The notes under the pieces were generated by a model that did not search any database, was not told the origin of the DNA, and saw nothing but the letters and a program-made list of their open reading frames with translations. From NCBI GenBank assembly GCA_963838795.1, contig CAWISL010000011.1, positions 124,001-188,000 of the forward strand: a stretch of DNA of 64,000 nucleotides. The letters run 5' to 3'. How positions within the stretch are numbered: the first letter of the stretch is position 1; the number at the start of each line of letters is the position of its first letter. The translations under genes and the position numbers were made by a program. Shown piece after piece: positions 29,252 through 37,994 of the stretch. The DNA is from JAIBJN01 sp963838795 (lineage in GTDB: Bacteria; Actinomycetota; Thermoleophilia; Gaiellales; Gaiellaceae).

Positions 29252-29751
29252 AGGCAGGGCGACCGTCCGCGTGTGAGCAGGCCGAAGCCCCAGACCTCGT
29301 CCTGGTACACGTAGTACGCGTTCGTCGCGCCTCCGACGTTCTCGACCAGCGCGAGGTAGTCGCCGCAGTCGATCTCGGCGAGCTCCCCGTAGGTGGCGCC
29401 GATCTCGCCTGCCGGCGCTCCCAGCACGAGTCCCTCCGGCGTCGTCCAGCCCTCCGGCTGCCACACCGTGAAGGCATGCACGACGCGCCCGTCTTCGAAC
29501 ACCACGCCCGTGCCCTCCGGTCGGAACGCCTCCTCGTTGACGTACCAGGTCGGCTCGTCGCAGTCGCGGCAGACCCCGTGACGGCTGCCCCAGGCCTCCA
29601 GCACCCCGGAGCGATCGAGCCCGAGCTCGACGCCGGCCAGCGAGCTCCCCGGGGTGAAGGCGCCTCCGGTGGGCGGCTCGGCCGCTGCGGGGAGGACGAC
29701 GACGAGCGCGGCGGCGACTACCGCGAGCGGGCGAGAAGCGCGGGAGCCCAC
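29248..29751 (-). CDS. Secreted hypothetical protein, 167 residues
   Basis: An N-terminal signal peptide (PLAVVAAALVVVLPAAAEP) is followed by a globular domain containing GSSLAGVELGLDRSGVLEAWG, paired cysteines in CRDCDEPTWYV and a further cysteine pair near the end. No family was recognised. The repetitive G/L-rich first part recalls bacterial proteins that bind or inhibit at the wall, but that is weak. The GTG start lies within the 3' end of the acyl-CoA dehydrogenase gene (34-nt overlap). Confidence 0.7.
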   Translation of the reverse strand: MGSRASRPLAVVAAALVVVLPAAAEPPTGGAFTPGSSLAGVELGLDRSGVLEAWGSRHGVCRDCDEPTWYVNEEAFRPEGTGVVFEDGRVVHAFTVWQPEGWTTPEGLVLGAPAGEIGATYGELAEIDCGDYLALVENVGGATNAYYVYQDEVWGFGLLTRGRSPCL

Positions 29752-30935
29752 GATGCGATGGGAGAGACGTCGCCGTCTCGCCCGTTGAGGTTGCGCCACC
29801 CGAGCGCGTGCTCGGCCTGCATCATCTTGTGGATCTGCGTCGTGCCCTCGTAGATGATGGGCGCGCGGGCATTGCGGAAGTACCGCTCGATGCCGTACTC
29901 CGCCGAGTAGCCGTACGCCCCGTGCACCTGGATGGCGTTGTGCGCCGCCTTGAACGCGGACTCGGTCGCGTGCCACTTGGCGAGGCTCGTCTCGCGCGTG
30001 TTGCGGACGCCCTTGTCCTTCAGCCAGGCCGCCTGCATGACAAGGAGCTTCGACGTTTCGTAGTCGAGCACCATCTGCGCGATCAGGTCCTGGACGAACT
30101 GGTTCTTGCCGATCGGCTGGCCGAACGTCTCTCGCTCGCGCGCGTAGGAGACCGAGCGCTCGAGGCAGGCACGGATGACGCCGAGCGCGCCGGCGGCGAC
30201 CGTGAAGCGGCCCTGGTCGAGGCTGTACATGGCGATCTCGAAGCCCTGGCCTTCCTCGCCCACGAGATTCTCGGCGGGCACCTCGACGTTCTCGAAGAAG
30301 AGCTCGCCGGTCGAGCCCGCCCAGATGCCCAGCTTGTGCTCCGTGTCCGCCGTGGTGACGCCGGGCCATTCACGCTCGACGATGAAGGCCGAGATCCCCT
30401 TGTGCTTCGCCGAGGGATCGGTCTTGGCGAAGACGAGCGCGTGGTCGGCGACCGACGCGTACGAGATCCAGTTCTTCTGCCCGTTCAGGACGTAGCGGTC
30501 GCCGTCGCGCCTGGCGCTCGTCAGCATCGAGGCGACGTCGGAGCCGGCTGCGGGCTCGGTCAGCCCGAAGCACGCGAGCTTCTCCCCTCGCGCCTGCGGG
30601 GCGAGGTAGCGCTGCTTCTGCTCCTCGGTCGCGTAGCGCAGCAGGCTGAGCGAGTTGAGCCCGACGTGGACGGAGATAAGCGTTCGGAAGGCCGCCTCGC
30701 CGCGCTCGATCTCCTCGCAGGAGAGCGCCTCGCAGACGAAGTCCATCCCCGCGCCGCCGTAGGCCTCCGGGATAACGATCCCGAGCAGCCCGAGCTCGGC
30801 CATCCCCTCGATCACGGACATGTCCAGGTGGTGGTTGATGTCGTTCTCGATGGCGTTCGGCAGCACCCGCTCGTCCACGAACTGGCGGACGGTCGTCTGC
30901 ACCTCGCGCTGCTCGGGCGTGAGCTCGAAATCCAC
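29718..30935 (-). CDS. Acyl-CoA dehydrogenase
   Basis: This 405-residue FAD enzyme oxidises acyl-CoA to enoyl-CoA. The signature 1 region is FGLTEPAAGSDVASM, the FAD site is around WISYASVADHALVF, and QLIAQM-like FVQDLIAQMVLDYE is present. The C-terminal YGYSAEYGIERYFRNARA leads to the catalytic glutamate in IIYEGTTQIH, as in short/medium-chain enzymes. The start is GTG with TAGACT 6 nt upstream, so the transcript is probably leaderless. Confidence 0.93.
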   Translation of the reverse strand: MDFELTPEQREVQTTVRQFVDERVLPNAIENDINHHLDMSVIEGMAELGLLGIVIPEAYGGAGMDFVCEALSCEEIERGEAAFRTLISVHVGLNSLSLLRYATEEQKQRYLAPQARGEKLACFGLTEPAAGSDVASMLTSARRDGDRYVLNGQKNWISYASVADHALVFAKTDPSAKHKGISAFIVEREWPGVTTADTEHKLGIWAGSTGELFFENVEVPAENLVGEEGQGFEIAMYSLDQGRFTVAAGALGVIRACLERSVSYARERETFGQPIGKNQFVQDLIAQMVLDYETSKLLVMQAAWLKDKGVRNTRETSLAKWHATESAFKAAHNAIQVHGAYGYSAEYGIERYFRNARAPIIYEGTTQIHKMMQAEHALGWRNLNGRDGDVSPIASWAPALLARSR

Positions 30936-30941
30936 GTCCTT

Positions 30942-30947
30942 AGTCTA
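30942..30947 (-). promoter_or_regulatory. -10 element of the acyl-CoA dehydrogenase gene
   Basis: TAGACT on the minus strand ends 6 nt before the GTG at 30935, without a ribosome-binding site between. Confidence 0.5.
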
Positions 30948-31006
30948 CGCGCGGCTGCGCCAGGATCGAGCTTGCAACCGCGCGTTGGAAGTGGTTTCCT
31001 CGCGCT

Positions 31007-31539
31007 GTGAGGAACGGGGCAGTCACCCTCCTCGCCGGCTTGGCCGCAGCCGCTGCGCAGCGCCGGAATCCGCCCACGGGGTCGAGGCGCGCATCACCCA
31101 GCACACCGGCCGGATCGTCCTTCGACTACGCACGGAGCGACGCCACTTCAAGTACCTGGCCTACGAAGAGCTCCGCTCGCCGACGCGGCTCGTGGTCGAC
31201 CTCTGGAAGGCGAAACCGCCGAGCGCGGATGCCGAGTTCCCGACCGCCCCGCAGCGGCGCTGCCTCGAGATCGAGACGTTCTCCGTGGATGCAGGGAGCG
31301 CGAGCGCCGCCGGTGAGGAGCGCCGCCTCTTCGAGCACTCGTTCGTGCTCGCGCTCCGCAACCGTCGAGGCGAGCACGTTCGCAGGGTTCCCGTGACCTC
31401 CTCCGGCGGGAACTGGAACGAGACGTTCTCGTACTCGGTGGGCGTGCGCCAGCCGGGGACGCTCGAAGCGGTCGGCTTCTCAGCCAAGGACGGGGCGCTC
31501 GTCTGCATCGCGCAGCTGCGCGTGACGCTGAAGCCCTAG
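31007..31539 (+). pseudogene. Secreted Gmad2-domain protein with a frameshift
   Basis: A signal-peptide-like start (GTG at 31007, AVTLLAGLAAAAA) is in one frame. The rest of the protein is in the frame one base back, beginning near 31058 (APESAHGVEARITQ). The second part holds an AMIN-like strand region (SPTRLVVDLWKAKPP) and a C-terminal Gmad2-like domain (FEHSFVLALRNRRGEHV, then AVGFSAKDGALV). One missing base around 31050-31065 would join them. This may be a true inactivation, a sequencing error in GC-rich DNA or a -1 frameshift. Confidence 0.65.
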
Positions 31540-31565
31540 GCGCGGGCCCTCGACCCACCCGTTGG

Positions 31566-31571
31566 TAGACT
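31566..31571 (+). promoter_or_regulatory. -10 element of the VanW/G5 gene
   Basis: TAGACT ends 8 nt before the TTG at 31580, a spacing that fits leaderless transcription and favours that codon over the TTG at 31562. Confidence 0.45.
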
Positions 31572-31579
31572 CGGACGCC

Positions 31580-33436
31580 TTGCGCGCGGAGGCTGGTGCC
31601 CGGCCTGTCCGGAGGGAGCGTCCTGCCCGCACTCGCGGCGGGCGCGCACGCCTGGTCCGCGTCGGGAAGATCGGTCTGGGAGCGCTGTCGGCGCTCGTCG
31701 TCCTCGCCGTGGTGGTCGGCATCGCCTTCGCCGGCTCGGCCAGCCGCGTCGCAGCCGGGATCACGGTCGCGGGCGTCAGCGTCGGCGGGCTCACGGCGGA
31801 CGAGGCGGAGGCGAAGCTCGAGGCTGTCGCCGCCCGCTACGCGTCGGAGCCGGTGGTCTTCACCGCGGCCGAGGAGCGGTACAGCATCCGCCCGGCCGCT
31901 CTCGAGGTGGAAGGAGACTGGGCCGCCGCGGCCGACGAGGCTGTGGATCGCGGCGACGCACCCTTCCCGCTTCGTGGCCTCGAGCGCGTCTGGCTGCGTC
32001 TTTTCGGCGCCGAGATCGAGCCTACCGCGGACGTCTTCCGGGCGGCGCTCGACGAGCGGCTCGAGCGGATCGCCGCCGAGGTCGACCGCCCGGCCGTCGA
32101 GGCCTCGATCGTCCTCGACGGCTTCGAGCCGGAGGTCGTCCCCGGCCAGGCCGGCCGAGAGCTCGACCGTGAAGCCGCGGCGGGGATCGTCGTGGCCGCG
32201 CTTGCCGGCTTCGAGCGCGAGGAGACCGCCCTTCCGGTCGTCGTCGACGCGCCCGAGGTAACGAGCGACATTCTCGCGCCGGTCGCGAGGCAGCTTCACA
32301 CCGTTCTCTCGGCGCCCGTGCAGCTCATCCACCAGGGCGCTGTCTTCACGATCGAGCCGAGTGAGATGGTGAGCCTGCTCGAGCTTCCGGCCGACGGGGC
32401 CAGCAGCCTCCGGATCAGGCAAGAGGTCGCCGCCCGTCGCTTCGAGAACCTCGCCCACGGCCTCGCCCGGCCGCCCCGCAACGCCGACTTCGCCGTCCGG
32501 CCCAACGGGAACGTGCGCGTCGTGCCGTCACGGCCGGGGCGGGAGCTGAACGTGGCCGCGACGACGTCGGCCCTCTTGCGGGCCGCGTCGCGACCGACCG
32601 AGCGAACGGCGACGGTGGTCGTCGCCGAGTTCCCTCCGCGTATGACGACCGCGGCCGCCAGGGCGCTTCGGGTGGAGCGGCAGCTCGCGTCGTACGCGAC
32701 GCTCTACGCGGGCACGGCCGATCGCATCAACAACCTCCAGCTCGCAATCGAGATCCTCGACGGCGCCCGCATCGCCCCGGGTGACACCTGGTCGTTCAAC
32801 GAGTTCGTCGGCCCGCGCACCGCCGAGCGCGGTTTCCGCTCCGCGCCCGTGATCATGGACGGAAAGTACGAGGAGGGCATCGGCGGCGGCGTCTCCCAGG
32901 TCGCGACGACCGTCTTCAACGCCGCCTGGGAGGCCGGGATCAAGATCGGTGAGCGCCATGCGCACGCGCTCTACATCAGCCGCTACCCGGACGGCCGCGA
33001 TGCCACCGTGAACTATCCGGACGTCGACCTGAAGCTCGTCAACGACACGCCGCGCTGGATCGTGATCAAGGCGTCCTACGACGAGAGCGGCATTCTCGTT
33101 CGCCTCCTCGGCGCCGGTCCGGAGCGGCGCGTAGAGAGCATCGCCGAGGAGCTGAAGGTGACCGGTCAGCCGAAGATCGAGCGGGAGCCCGATCCGATGC
33201 TCTACGTGGGCGACAAGATCGTGGAGTTCGAGGGCCAGCCGTCGCGGGAGATCCGCGTCGAGCGGATCGTCTATCAGGACGGCAAGGTCCTCTACCGGGA
33301 GTCCTGGTACACGCACTACCGCTACGAGGCGAAGATCGTCCGCGTCGGCACGAAACCGCGCCCGGAGCCCGCCGCGCCACCGCCGAGGGACGAGAAGCCG
33401 GCCAAAGAGGCCGACACGCCGGGGCCCGGCTCCTAG
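31580..33436 (+). CDS. Membrane-anchored VanW/G5-domain cell-wall protein
   Basis: This protein of about 618 residues has one N-terminal membrane segment (LGALSALVVLAVVVGIAFAG), then two PG_binding_4-type domains (about 65-170 and 195-310), a VanW domain (about 355-480, with GDTWSFNEFVGPRT, GGGVSQVATTVFNAA and HALYISRYPDG), a C-terminal G5-like domain (about 515-590) and a proline-rich tail. Such proteins sit on the outer face of the membrane and interact with peptidoglycan. The TTG at 31580 is preferred. Confidence 0.87.
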   Translation: MRAEAGARPVRRERPARTRGGRARLVRVGKIGLGALSALVVLAVVVGIAFAGSASRVAAGITVAGVSVGGLTADEAEAKLEAVAARYASEPVVFTAAEERYSIRPAALEVEGDWAAAADEAVDRGDAPFPLRGLERVWLRLFGAEIEPTADVFRAALDERLERIAAEVDRPAVEASIVLDGFEPEVVPGQAGRELDREAAAGIVVAALAGFEREETALPVVVDAPEVTSDILAPVARQLHTVLSAPVQLIHQGAVFTIEPSEMVSLLELPADGASSLRIRQEVAARRFENLAHGLARPPRNADFAVRPNGNVRVVPSRPGRELNVAATTSALLRAASRPTERTATVVVAEFPPRMTTAAARALRVERQLASYATLYAGTADRINNLQLAIEILDGARIAPGDTWSFNEFVGPRTAERGFRSAPVIMDGKYEEGIGGGVSQVATTVFNAAWEAGIKIGERHAHALYISRYPDGRDATVNYPDVDLKLVNDTPRWIVIKASYDESGILVRLLGAGPERRVESIAEELKVTGQPKIEREPDPMLYVGDKIVEFEGQPSREIRVERIVYQDGKVLYRESWYTHYRYEAKIVRVGTKPRPEPAAPPPRDEKPAKEADTPGPGS

Positions 33437-33855
33437 GCGGACTCGACCTCGGCGATCGCCTCGGCGAGCCAGGCCGGCATGCGGGTCGGTCGCAGCGTCT
33501 CCGCGTTGACGCAGGCATGCGCGGTCCACCCGTCGGCGACGATCCCCGGCGGCTCGCTCGCCCGCTCGACGACGTACTCGAAGCGGAAGCGCGCGCCGCG
33601 CAGGTCCGTCGCGCGGACATGGATGCGCAGCTCGTCGTCGAACTGCGTCCCGTCCAGGTAGCGCACATGGGCCTCGGTCGTCGTTGCGTCGACGCCATTC
33701 TCCACGAGGCCCCTGTACCCGCCCGGGAACTGCGCGAGATATGCGATGCGCGCGATCTCGAACCAGACCAGGTAGACGGCGTTGTGGACGACACCCTGGG
33801 CGTCGGTCTCGCTGAAGCGCACGGTCAGGCTCGTCGAGAAGGGAAATCCGTCCAT
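33433..33855 (-). CDS. Acyl-CoA thioesterase, 4-hydroxybenzoyl-CoA type (hotdog fold)
   Basis: This 140-residue single hotdog domain has the YbgC/FadM-type active-site region VRFSETDAQGVVHNAVYLVW with catalytic aspartate, then ATTTEAHVRYLDGTQFDDEL and FRFEYVVERA. It probably hydrolyses acyl-CoA thioesters of unknown chain type. Its stop overlaps that of the preceding convergent gene by 4 nt. Confidence 0.88.
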   Translation of the reverse strand: MDGFPFSTSLTVRFSETDAQGVVHNAVYLVWFEIARIAYLAQFPGGYRGLVENGVDATTTEAHVRYLDGTQFDDELRIHVRATDLRGARFRFEYVVERASEPPGIVADGWTAHACVNAETLRPTRMPAWLAEAIAEVESA

Positions 33856-33916
33856 CGACCGGGAACTTTCGCAGCGCCGGTCCTGTCCAAGCAACCACGA
33901 GACGAAGGAGGACAGG

Positions 33917-34798
33917 ATGCGGAAGCTGATCGTGATCGCGTTGCTCGGGGCGCTGGCCCTCCTCGCAGCCGCGTGTTCCACGGGTGGGGACGATGACGAA
34001 GCGGGGTCGGCGGGGCCGGCAATGGAGGAACCCACTGACGACGCCGCGGCCGGCGGCGCGGACGACGCCGTCGCCATTGCCCAACCCTCGCGGGGCGGAA
34101 GCTCGCTGCCCTCGATCGGTCCGAGCGTGGTCCAGACCGCCTCCCTCTCGCTCTCCGTGCCGCGAAACGAGTTCGAGGGCACGATCCAACGCGCCCGGAC
34201 GATCGCCACCGGCTCGGGCGGCTTCGTGGTCAGCTCGAGCGCCTCGCAGGGGGACGACGAGCGCCTCGTCCGCGGCTCGCTCGTCGTGCGCGTCCCCGAG
34301 CCCGCGTACGCCCGCGTGCTCGAGCAGCTTTCCAAGCTCGGCAGCGTCGAGGCGCGGGAGGAGGCCGGTCAGGACGTCTCGCAGGAGCTGGTCGACCTGG
34401 AAGCCCGCATCCGCCACCTCGAGGCGGTCGAGGCTCGGCTCCTCGGCTTCCTCGAGCAGGCGAACACCGTCGCGGCCGCCCTGACCGTGCAGTCGGAGCT
34501 GAACCGCGTGCAGCTCGAGCTCGAGCAGGCGCGCGGCCGTCTCGACTACCTCGACGACCAGGTCGCCTTCGCGACCATCTCGTTGGAGGTCAGGGAGCGC
34601 CAGGTTGCCGCCGAGGGCGCCGGCGGCGGTCCGTGGGGCATCGTCGACGCCTGGCGCGCTGCGGGCACGGGCTTCCTCACGGTCGTCGGCTGGATCTTCG
34701 TCGCAGCGGCGACGATCGCGCCGGTCGTGCTCCTTCTCGCCCTCGCGTTCCTCGCCGCGCGGCTCGCGGGCGTCCGCGTAAGGCGGCCGCAGGCCTAG
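33917..34798 (+). CDS. DUF4349 lipoprotein
   Basis: This 293-residue lipoprotein has the lipobox LLAAACS after residue 15. An acidic/alanine linker, then the DUF4349 domain (about 70-285) follow: VVQTASLSLSVPRNEFEGTI, FVVSSSASQGDD, then LVVRVPEPAYARVLEQLSKL, a long coiled coil and one C-terminal membrane helix (VAAATIAPVVLLLALAFLAA). The molecular function is unknown. A GAAGGAGGA site precedes the ATG. Confidence 0.9.
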   Translation: MRKLIVIALLGALALLAAACSTGGDDDEAGSAGPAMEEPTDDAAAGGADDAVAIAQPSRGGSSLPSIGPSVVQTASLSLSVPRNEFEGTIQRARTIATGSGGFVVSSSASQGDDERLVRGSLVVRVPEPAYARVLEQLSKLGSVEAREEAGQDVSQELVDLEARIRHLEAVEARLLGFLEQANTVAAALTVQSELNRVQLELEQARGRLDYLDDQVAFATISLEVRERQVAAEGAGGGPWGIVDAWRAAGTGFLTVVGWIFVAAATIAPVVLLLALAFLAARLAGVRVRRPQA

Positions 34799-34846
34799 GA
34801 GGCTCAGCGGTATCGTCTCCGCGACGAACCGACTCGGGAGGGCCGC

Positions 34847-35254
34847 ATGGCCAAGAAGAAGACGAAGGCGAAGGAGACCGACGCAGGCACCCTGGGCCGC
34901 CTTTCGAAGGCCGGCGAGGATGCCTTCACACGACTGTTCGACGAGCTGGGAAAGAACGAGCGCGTGACCGACGCGCTCAGCAGGGCGATGTCGGCGAAGG
35001 GGAAGCTCGACGAGGGCGCAAGGCGCACGCTCGGACAGGTCGGCCTTGCCGCCTCGGACGAGCTGAAGGACCTGCGAACTCACATCGAGCGCCTCGAGAA
35101 GCGATTGGCCAAGCTCGAGTCGGAGGCCAAGCCGGCGCCGAAGCCGAAGCCGAGGGCGACCAAGCCGAAGGCCTCCACCGCCACGAAGAGGGCGGCTGCG
35201 CCGGCCACTTCGAAGCCGCCGGCCTCCGAGGGCGGAGAGACTCCCGCGGCGTAG
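34847..35254 (+). CDS. Small protein with coiled coil and basic tail
   Basis: This 135-residue soluble protein is helical in its first 90 residues (TRLFDELGKNERVTDALSRA, DELKDLRTHIERLEKRLAKL), followed by a Lys/Ala/Pro-rich tail (KPAPKPKPRATKPKAS) like those of H1-type or PHA-associated proteins. It may bind DNA or granules; no firm assignment is possible. It is preceded by a GGAGGG site. Confidence 0.65.
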   Translation: MAKKKTKAKETDAGTLGRLSKAGEDAFTRLFDELGKNERVTDALSRAMSAKGKLDEGARRTLGQVGLAASDELKDLRTHIERLEKRLAKLESEAKPAPKPKPRATKPKASTATKRAAAPATSKPPASEGGETPAA

Positions 35255-35256
35255 CC

Positions 35257-36174
35257 TCAGCCGGGCACTCGCAGCCGCAGCGCCTTTGGGAGCACCTCGA
35301 ACTCGGCGGGCGTCGTCCCCGGCTGCTCGCCGTCCAGCTCGACGGGGAGCGGGGTCGCCGCCCGGACGACCACCCGGCTTCCGCGCAGCGCCTCGGCCTT
35401 CGGGTGGGGCAGATGCGTCCCCCGGTAGACCTTGGGGAGCGTCATGGCAAGGTCGCGGCGCGTGATGTCCCCGATCAGGAGCACGTCGAGGAGGCCGTCG
35501 TCGGGCTGCGCGTCGGGCGTCATCGCCATGCCGCCGCCGAGGTAGCGGCAGTTGGCCACGATCGCGTCGTACATGAGCCCGGAGCGGCGCTCGCCGTCCA
35601 CCTCGACCTCCATCTCGCTGGCGTGCCAGCGCGCGAACACGGCGAGCGTCGCGTAGAGGAAGGACACCTTGCCTCCGAGCGCCTTCGACGAGGCGTTCGC
35701 CCGTTGCGCCACCGCGCCGCTCATCCCCGCGCTCGCGCTGTTGGCGAAGTAGGCGGAGGCGTCCTCGCCGCTCCAGCTCCGGTAGGCGATGCGGCCGGCG
35801 TCGATCGGCCGCTCTCTTCCGGAGGCCGCGACGCGGACGGCGGCGTCCAGCTTCGTCGGGATCTTGAAGTGACGGATGAAGTCGGTCCCCGTTCCGCGCG
35901 GGATCACGGCCAGCCCCGGGCGCTCCCCCTCGACCGCGACGAGCCCGTTGACGACCTCGTTCACGGTGCCGTCGCCTCCGACCGCGACGACGAGCTGCGC
36001 CCCGCCTTCGGCCGCCCGGCGGGCCAGCTCGACGGCGTGGCCCGGCCGCTCGCTCAGAAACGACTCGCCCTCGAGCCCGAGCTCCGCGGCCCGGTGGGCG
36101 ATCTCGGGCCAACGCCTTCGCGTCGACCCGTTCGCCGACGCCGGGTTGACGACGAAGACGACGCCGCCGGCCAT
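35257..36174 (-). CDS. Diacylglycerol/lipid kinase family protein (YegS-like)
   Basis: This 305-residue kinase has the nucleotide-binding start VVFVVNPASANGSTRRRW, the catalytic loop VAVGGDGTVNEVVNGL, the IPRGTGTDFIRHF segment and the C-terminal half with PDDGLLDVLLIGD. It phosphorylates a lipid, perhaps diacylglycerol or a glycolipid precursor. ATG at 36174 or GTG at 36177 directly follows the stop of the purine phosphorylase gene, so the two are in one operon. Confidence 0.9.
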   Translation of the reverse strand: MAGGVVFVVNPASANGSTRRRWPEIAHRAAELGLEGESFLSERPGHAVELARRAAEGGAQLVVAVGGDGTVNEVVNGLVAVEGERPGLAVIPRGTGTDFIRHFKIPTKLDAAVRVAASGRERPIDAGRIAYRSWSGEDASAYFANSASAGMSGAVAQRANASSKALGGKVSFLYATLAVFARWHASEMEVEVDGERRSGLMYDAIVANCRYLGGGMAMTPDAQPDDGLLDVLLIGDITRRDLAMTLPKVYRGTHLPHPKAEALRGSRVVVRAATPLPVELDGEQPGTTPAEFEVLPKALRLRVPG

Positions 36175-36177
36175 CAC

Positions 36178-36888
36178 CTAGTGCTCGTCGGTGGCGACTT
36201 CAAGCGCCAGCTCGGTCATCTGGTCGACGGCCGCCTTCATCTCCTCGTCGGTGATGCGTACGAACTCGCCCTCGACGACCACGTCGCTCACGGTGAGCAG
36301 GCACCCTGCGGCTACCTTCCGCAGGGCGCCGAGGGTGAAGAGGACGGCCGCTTCCATCTCCACGGCGAGGATGCCGCGGTCGGACCAGCGCTGGTACTGG
36401 CCCTCGTCCGAGTTGTAGAAGACGTCGCTCGACACGACCGGCCCGACGCGCACCGGCTTCCTCAGCTCCTTGGCTGCGTGGACGGCCGAGTGGACGAGGC
36501 CCCAGTCGGCGGTTGGGGTGTGGATCTCCCGCGTGATGTGAAGCGCTGTCGAGTCAGCCGGCACCGCGGAGATGGCCACGATCAGGTCGCCGAGCGCGAG
36601 ATCGGGCTGAAGGCCGCCGCAGGTGCCGATGCGGAGCATCCGTTTGACACCGAGCATGACGAGCTCCTCGATGACGATGGCCGCCGACGGGCAGCCCATG
36701 CCGGTCGCCTGGACGGAGACCGGCTTGCCGCGAAAGGTTCCCGTGAACCCGAGCATCCCGCGCTCCCAATTTCGCTGCTGGACGTCCTCGAGGAACGTCT
36801 CGGCCACGTACTTCGCCCGGAGCGGGTCGCCGGGGAGAAGACACGCCTCGGCGTATTCGCCGGGCTCTGCACGAACGTGAATAGGCAT
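36178..36888 (-). CDS. deoD: Purine nucleoside phosphorylase, DeoD type
   Basis: This 236-residue hexameric phosphorylase releases purine bases from nucleosides with phosphate. It has ACLLPGDPLRAKYVAETFLE, GMGCPSAAIVIEELVMLG, IGTCGGLQPDLALGDLIVA and the nucleoside-binding VEMEAAVLFTL. The SD motif that carries the catalytic aspartate is in LLTVSDVVVEG. I start at the ATG MPIHVRAEPG; the longer in-frame start is not conserved-looking. Confidence 0.93.
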   Translation of the reverse strand: MPIHVRAEPGEYAEACLLPGDPLRAKYVAETFLEDVQQRNWERGMLGFTGTFRGKPVSVQATGMGCPSAAIVIEELVMLGVKRMLRIGTCGGLQPDLALGDLIVAISAVPADSTALHITREIHTPTADWGLVHSAVHAAKELRKPVRVGPVVSSDVFYNSDEGQYQRWSDRGILAVEMEAAVLFTLGALRKVAAGCLLTVSDVVVEGEFVRITDEEMKAAVDQMTELALEVATDEH

Positions 36889-36893
36889 GGGGG

Positions 36894-36899
36894 TATCGT
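36894..36899 (+). promoter_or_regulatory. -10 element of the GNAT gene, in a divergent start region
   Basis: TATCGT ends 8 nt before the ATG at 36908. Only 19 nt separate this ATG from the divergent deoD ATG, so the two promoters must overlap. Confidence 0.4.
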
Positions 36900-36907
36900 C
36901 CCCGGGC

Positions 36908-37693
36908 ATGGCGCGCCTGGTCAAGCGGCCTCGTCATTCGCAGGTTCTGGCGTTCTGCGCAGCGGATCCGATCGAGCGCGTGTTCCTGGAGGACATCGCC
37001 AGGCGAGGCCTCGGCCGCTTCGCCGGCCTCCGCGAAGCAGGGCGGCTGACCGCGCTCCTCCACCTCGGCGCCAACCTCGTTCCTTCCGGTCCGGGCTGCG
37101 CGGCGTTCGCCGAGGTCGCGTCGAAGGGCGATCCTCGGATGGTCGTGGGGGAGGAGGGTGCGGTGACGGAGCTCTGGGACGTGGTGCGCCACGTCTTTCC
37201 GGCGCCGCTGGACGACCGGCCGGGACAGCCGGTCTACGTCCTCGAGCGGCCGCCTCCCGGCGGTCGAAGCCGCCTGCGCAGTGCCGCGCTCGACGATCTC
37301 GACGCGCTCGTGGTCGCCTCGGCCCACGCCTACCGCGAGGAGGCGGGAGTCGACGCCTACGCCCGCGACCCAGCCCTCTTCGAGTGGCGCACCAGGGCGC
37401 AGATCGAGGAGGGGCGGAGCTGGCTCTGGACGGAGGACGGGCGGATCCTCTTCAAGGCCGAAGCCTCGGCGTGGACCCCGGACGCGGTGCAGCTCCAGCA
37501 GGTCTGGGTGGAGCCGGAGCTTCGCGGCCAGGGCTACGGGAAGCGTGGTCTCGCCGACCTCTGCCGACTGCTCCTCGAGACGACGCCGGCGGTCTGCCTC
37601 TTCGTCCGTCCGGAGAACGCCGCGGCGATCGCGCTCTACGACGGGATCGGCATGCGCCGGACGATCACCTACCGGTCGCTCATCTTCGCCTGA
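36908..37693 (+). CDS. GNAT-family N-acetyltransferase (DUF4081-type)
   Basis: The 261-residue protein has an N-terminal DUF4081-like domain (about 20-120) and a C-terminal GNAT domain with the acetyl-CoA loop VEPELRGQGYGKRGLADLCR and FVRPENAAAIALYDGIGM. The acceptor is unknown. This two-domain layout is common in actinobacteria, where genes of this type often lie near isoprenoid or peptidase genes. Confidence 0.87.
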   Translation: MARLVKRPRHSQVLAFCAADPIERVFLEDIARRGLGRFAGLREAGRLTALLHLGANLVPSGPGCAAFAEVASKGDPRMVVGEEGAVTELWDVVRHVFPAPLDDRPGQPVYVLERPPPGGRSRLRSAALDDLDALVVASAHAYREEAGVDAYARDPALFEWRTRAQIEEGRSWLWTEDGRILFKAEASAWTPDAVQLQQVWVEPELRGQGYGKRGLADLCRLLLETTPAVCLFVRPENAAAIALYDGIGMRRTITYRSLIFA

Positions 37694-37994
37694 CCGAGAG
37701 GGTCCTCCCAGAACGAGTGATTGCGCGGCGGCGGAGCGCTGTCGATGTTGCTTGTGAGTTGCTGAGGGCCACCCTCACTGCGGCAGCGCTCGACTGCGCG
37801 ACCCTTGCCGGCTGTCGGCCCGGAATGCGATGAGGAGGTCCGGGGCCCAGCGGAGCGTCTGCTGCGGGCGCGTCGGCCGTCGAGCGGCGCCGAGGCGACT
37901 CCGGCGTAAGCGAACCCGACACTGCACTTCGGCCGCGCCGCCGTTCCGCCGTTCCTGCCGGCGGTAGCGCTCGGCAACGGGCTAGCATCCTCGT
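37694..37994. other. 301-bp spacer with no gene recognised
   Basis: Between the GNAT gene and tilS no protein-like frame is convincing on either strand. Visible features are a hairpin TGAGGG-CCA-CCCTCA with extended pairing on both sides (GAGTTGC with GCGGCAGCGCTC) near 37758-37795, and a promoter-like TAGCAT at its right end. A short stretch near 37840 (GAGGAGGTCCGGGG) recalls the RNase P core but the rest does not fit. Confidence 0.4.
37983..37988 (+). promoter_or_regulatory. -10 element of tilS
   Basis: TAGCAT ends 6 nt before the GTG start of tilS, consistent with a leaderless transcript for the tilS-hpt operon. Confidence 0.5.

Noticed and set aside
32528..36112. A 1194-codon minus-strand open frame across several genes
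   Set aside because: It crosses well-supported genes on both strands and shows no protein-like motifs; typical high-GC artefact.
37829..37860. GAGGAGGTCCGGGG resembling the RNase P RNA core
   Set aside because: The match is short, the other universally conserved RNase P blocks are missing, and the spacer is too short before tilS begins.
37694..37994. A minus-strand 102-codon frame in the spacer before tilS
   Set aside because: No ribosome site, no hydrophobic core pattern or known motif; it overlaps both flanking genes.
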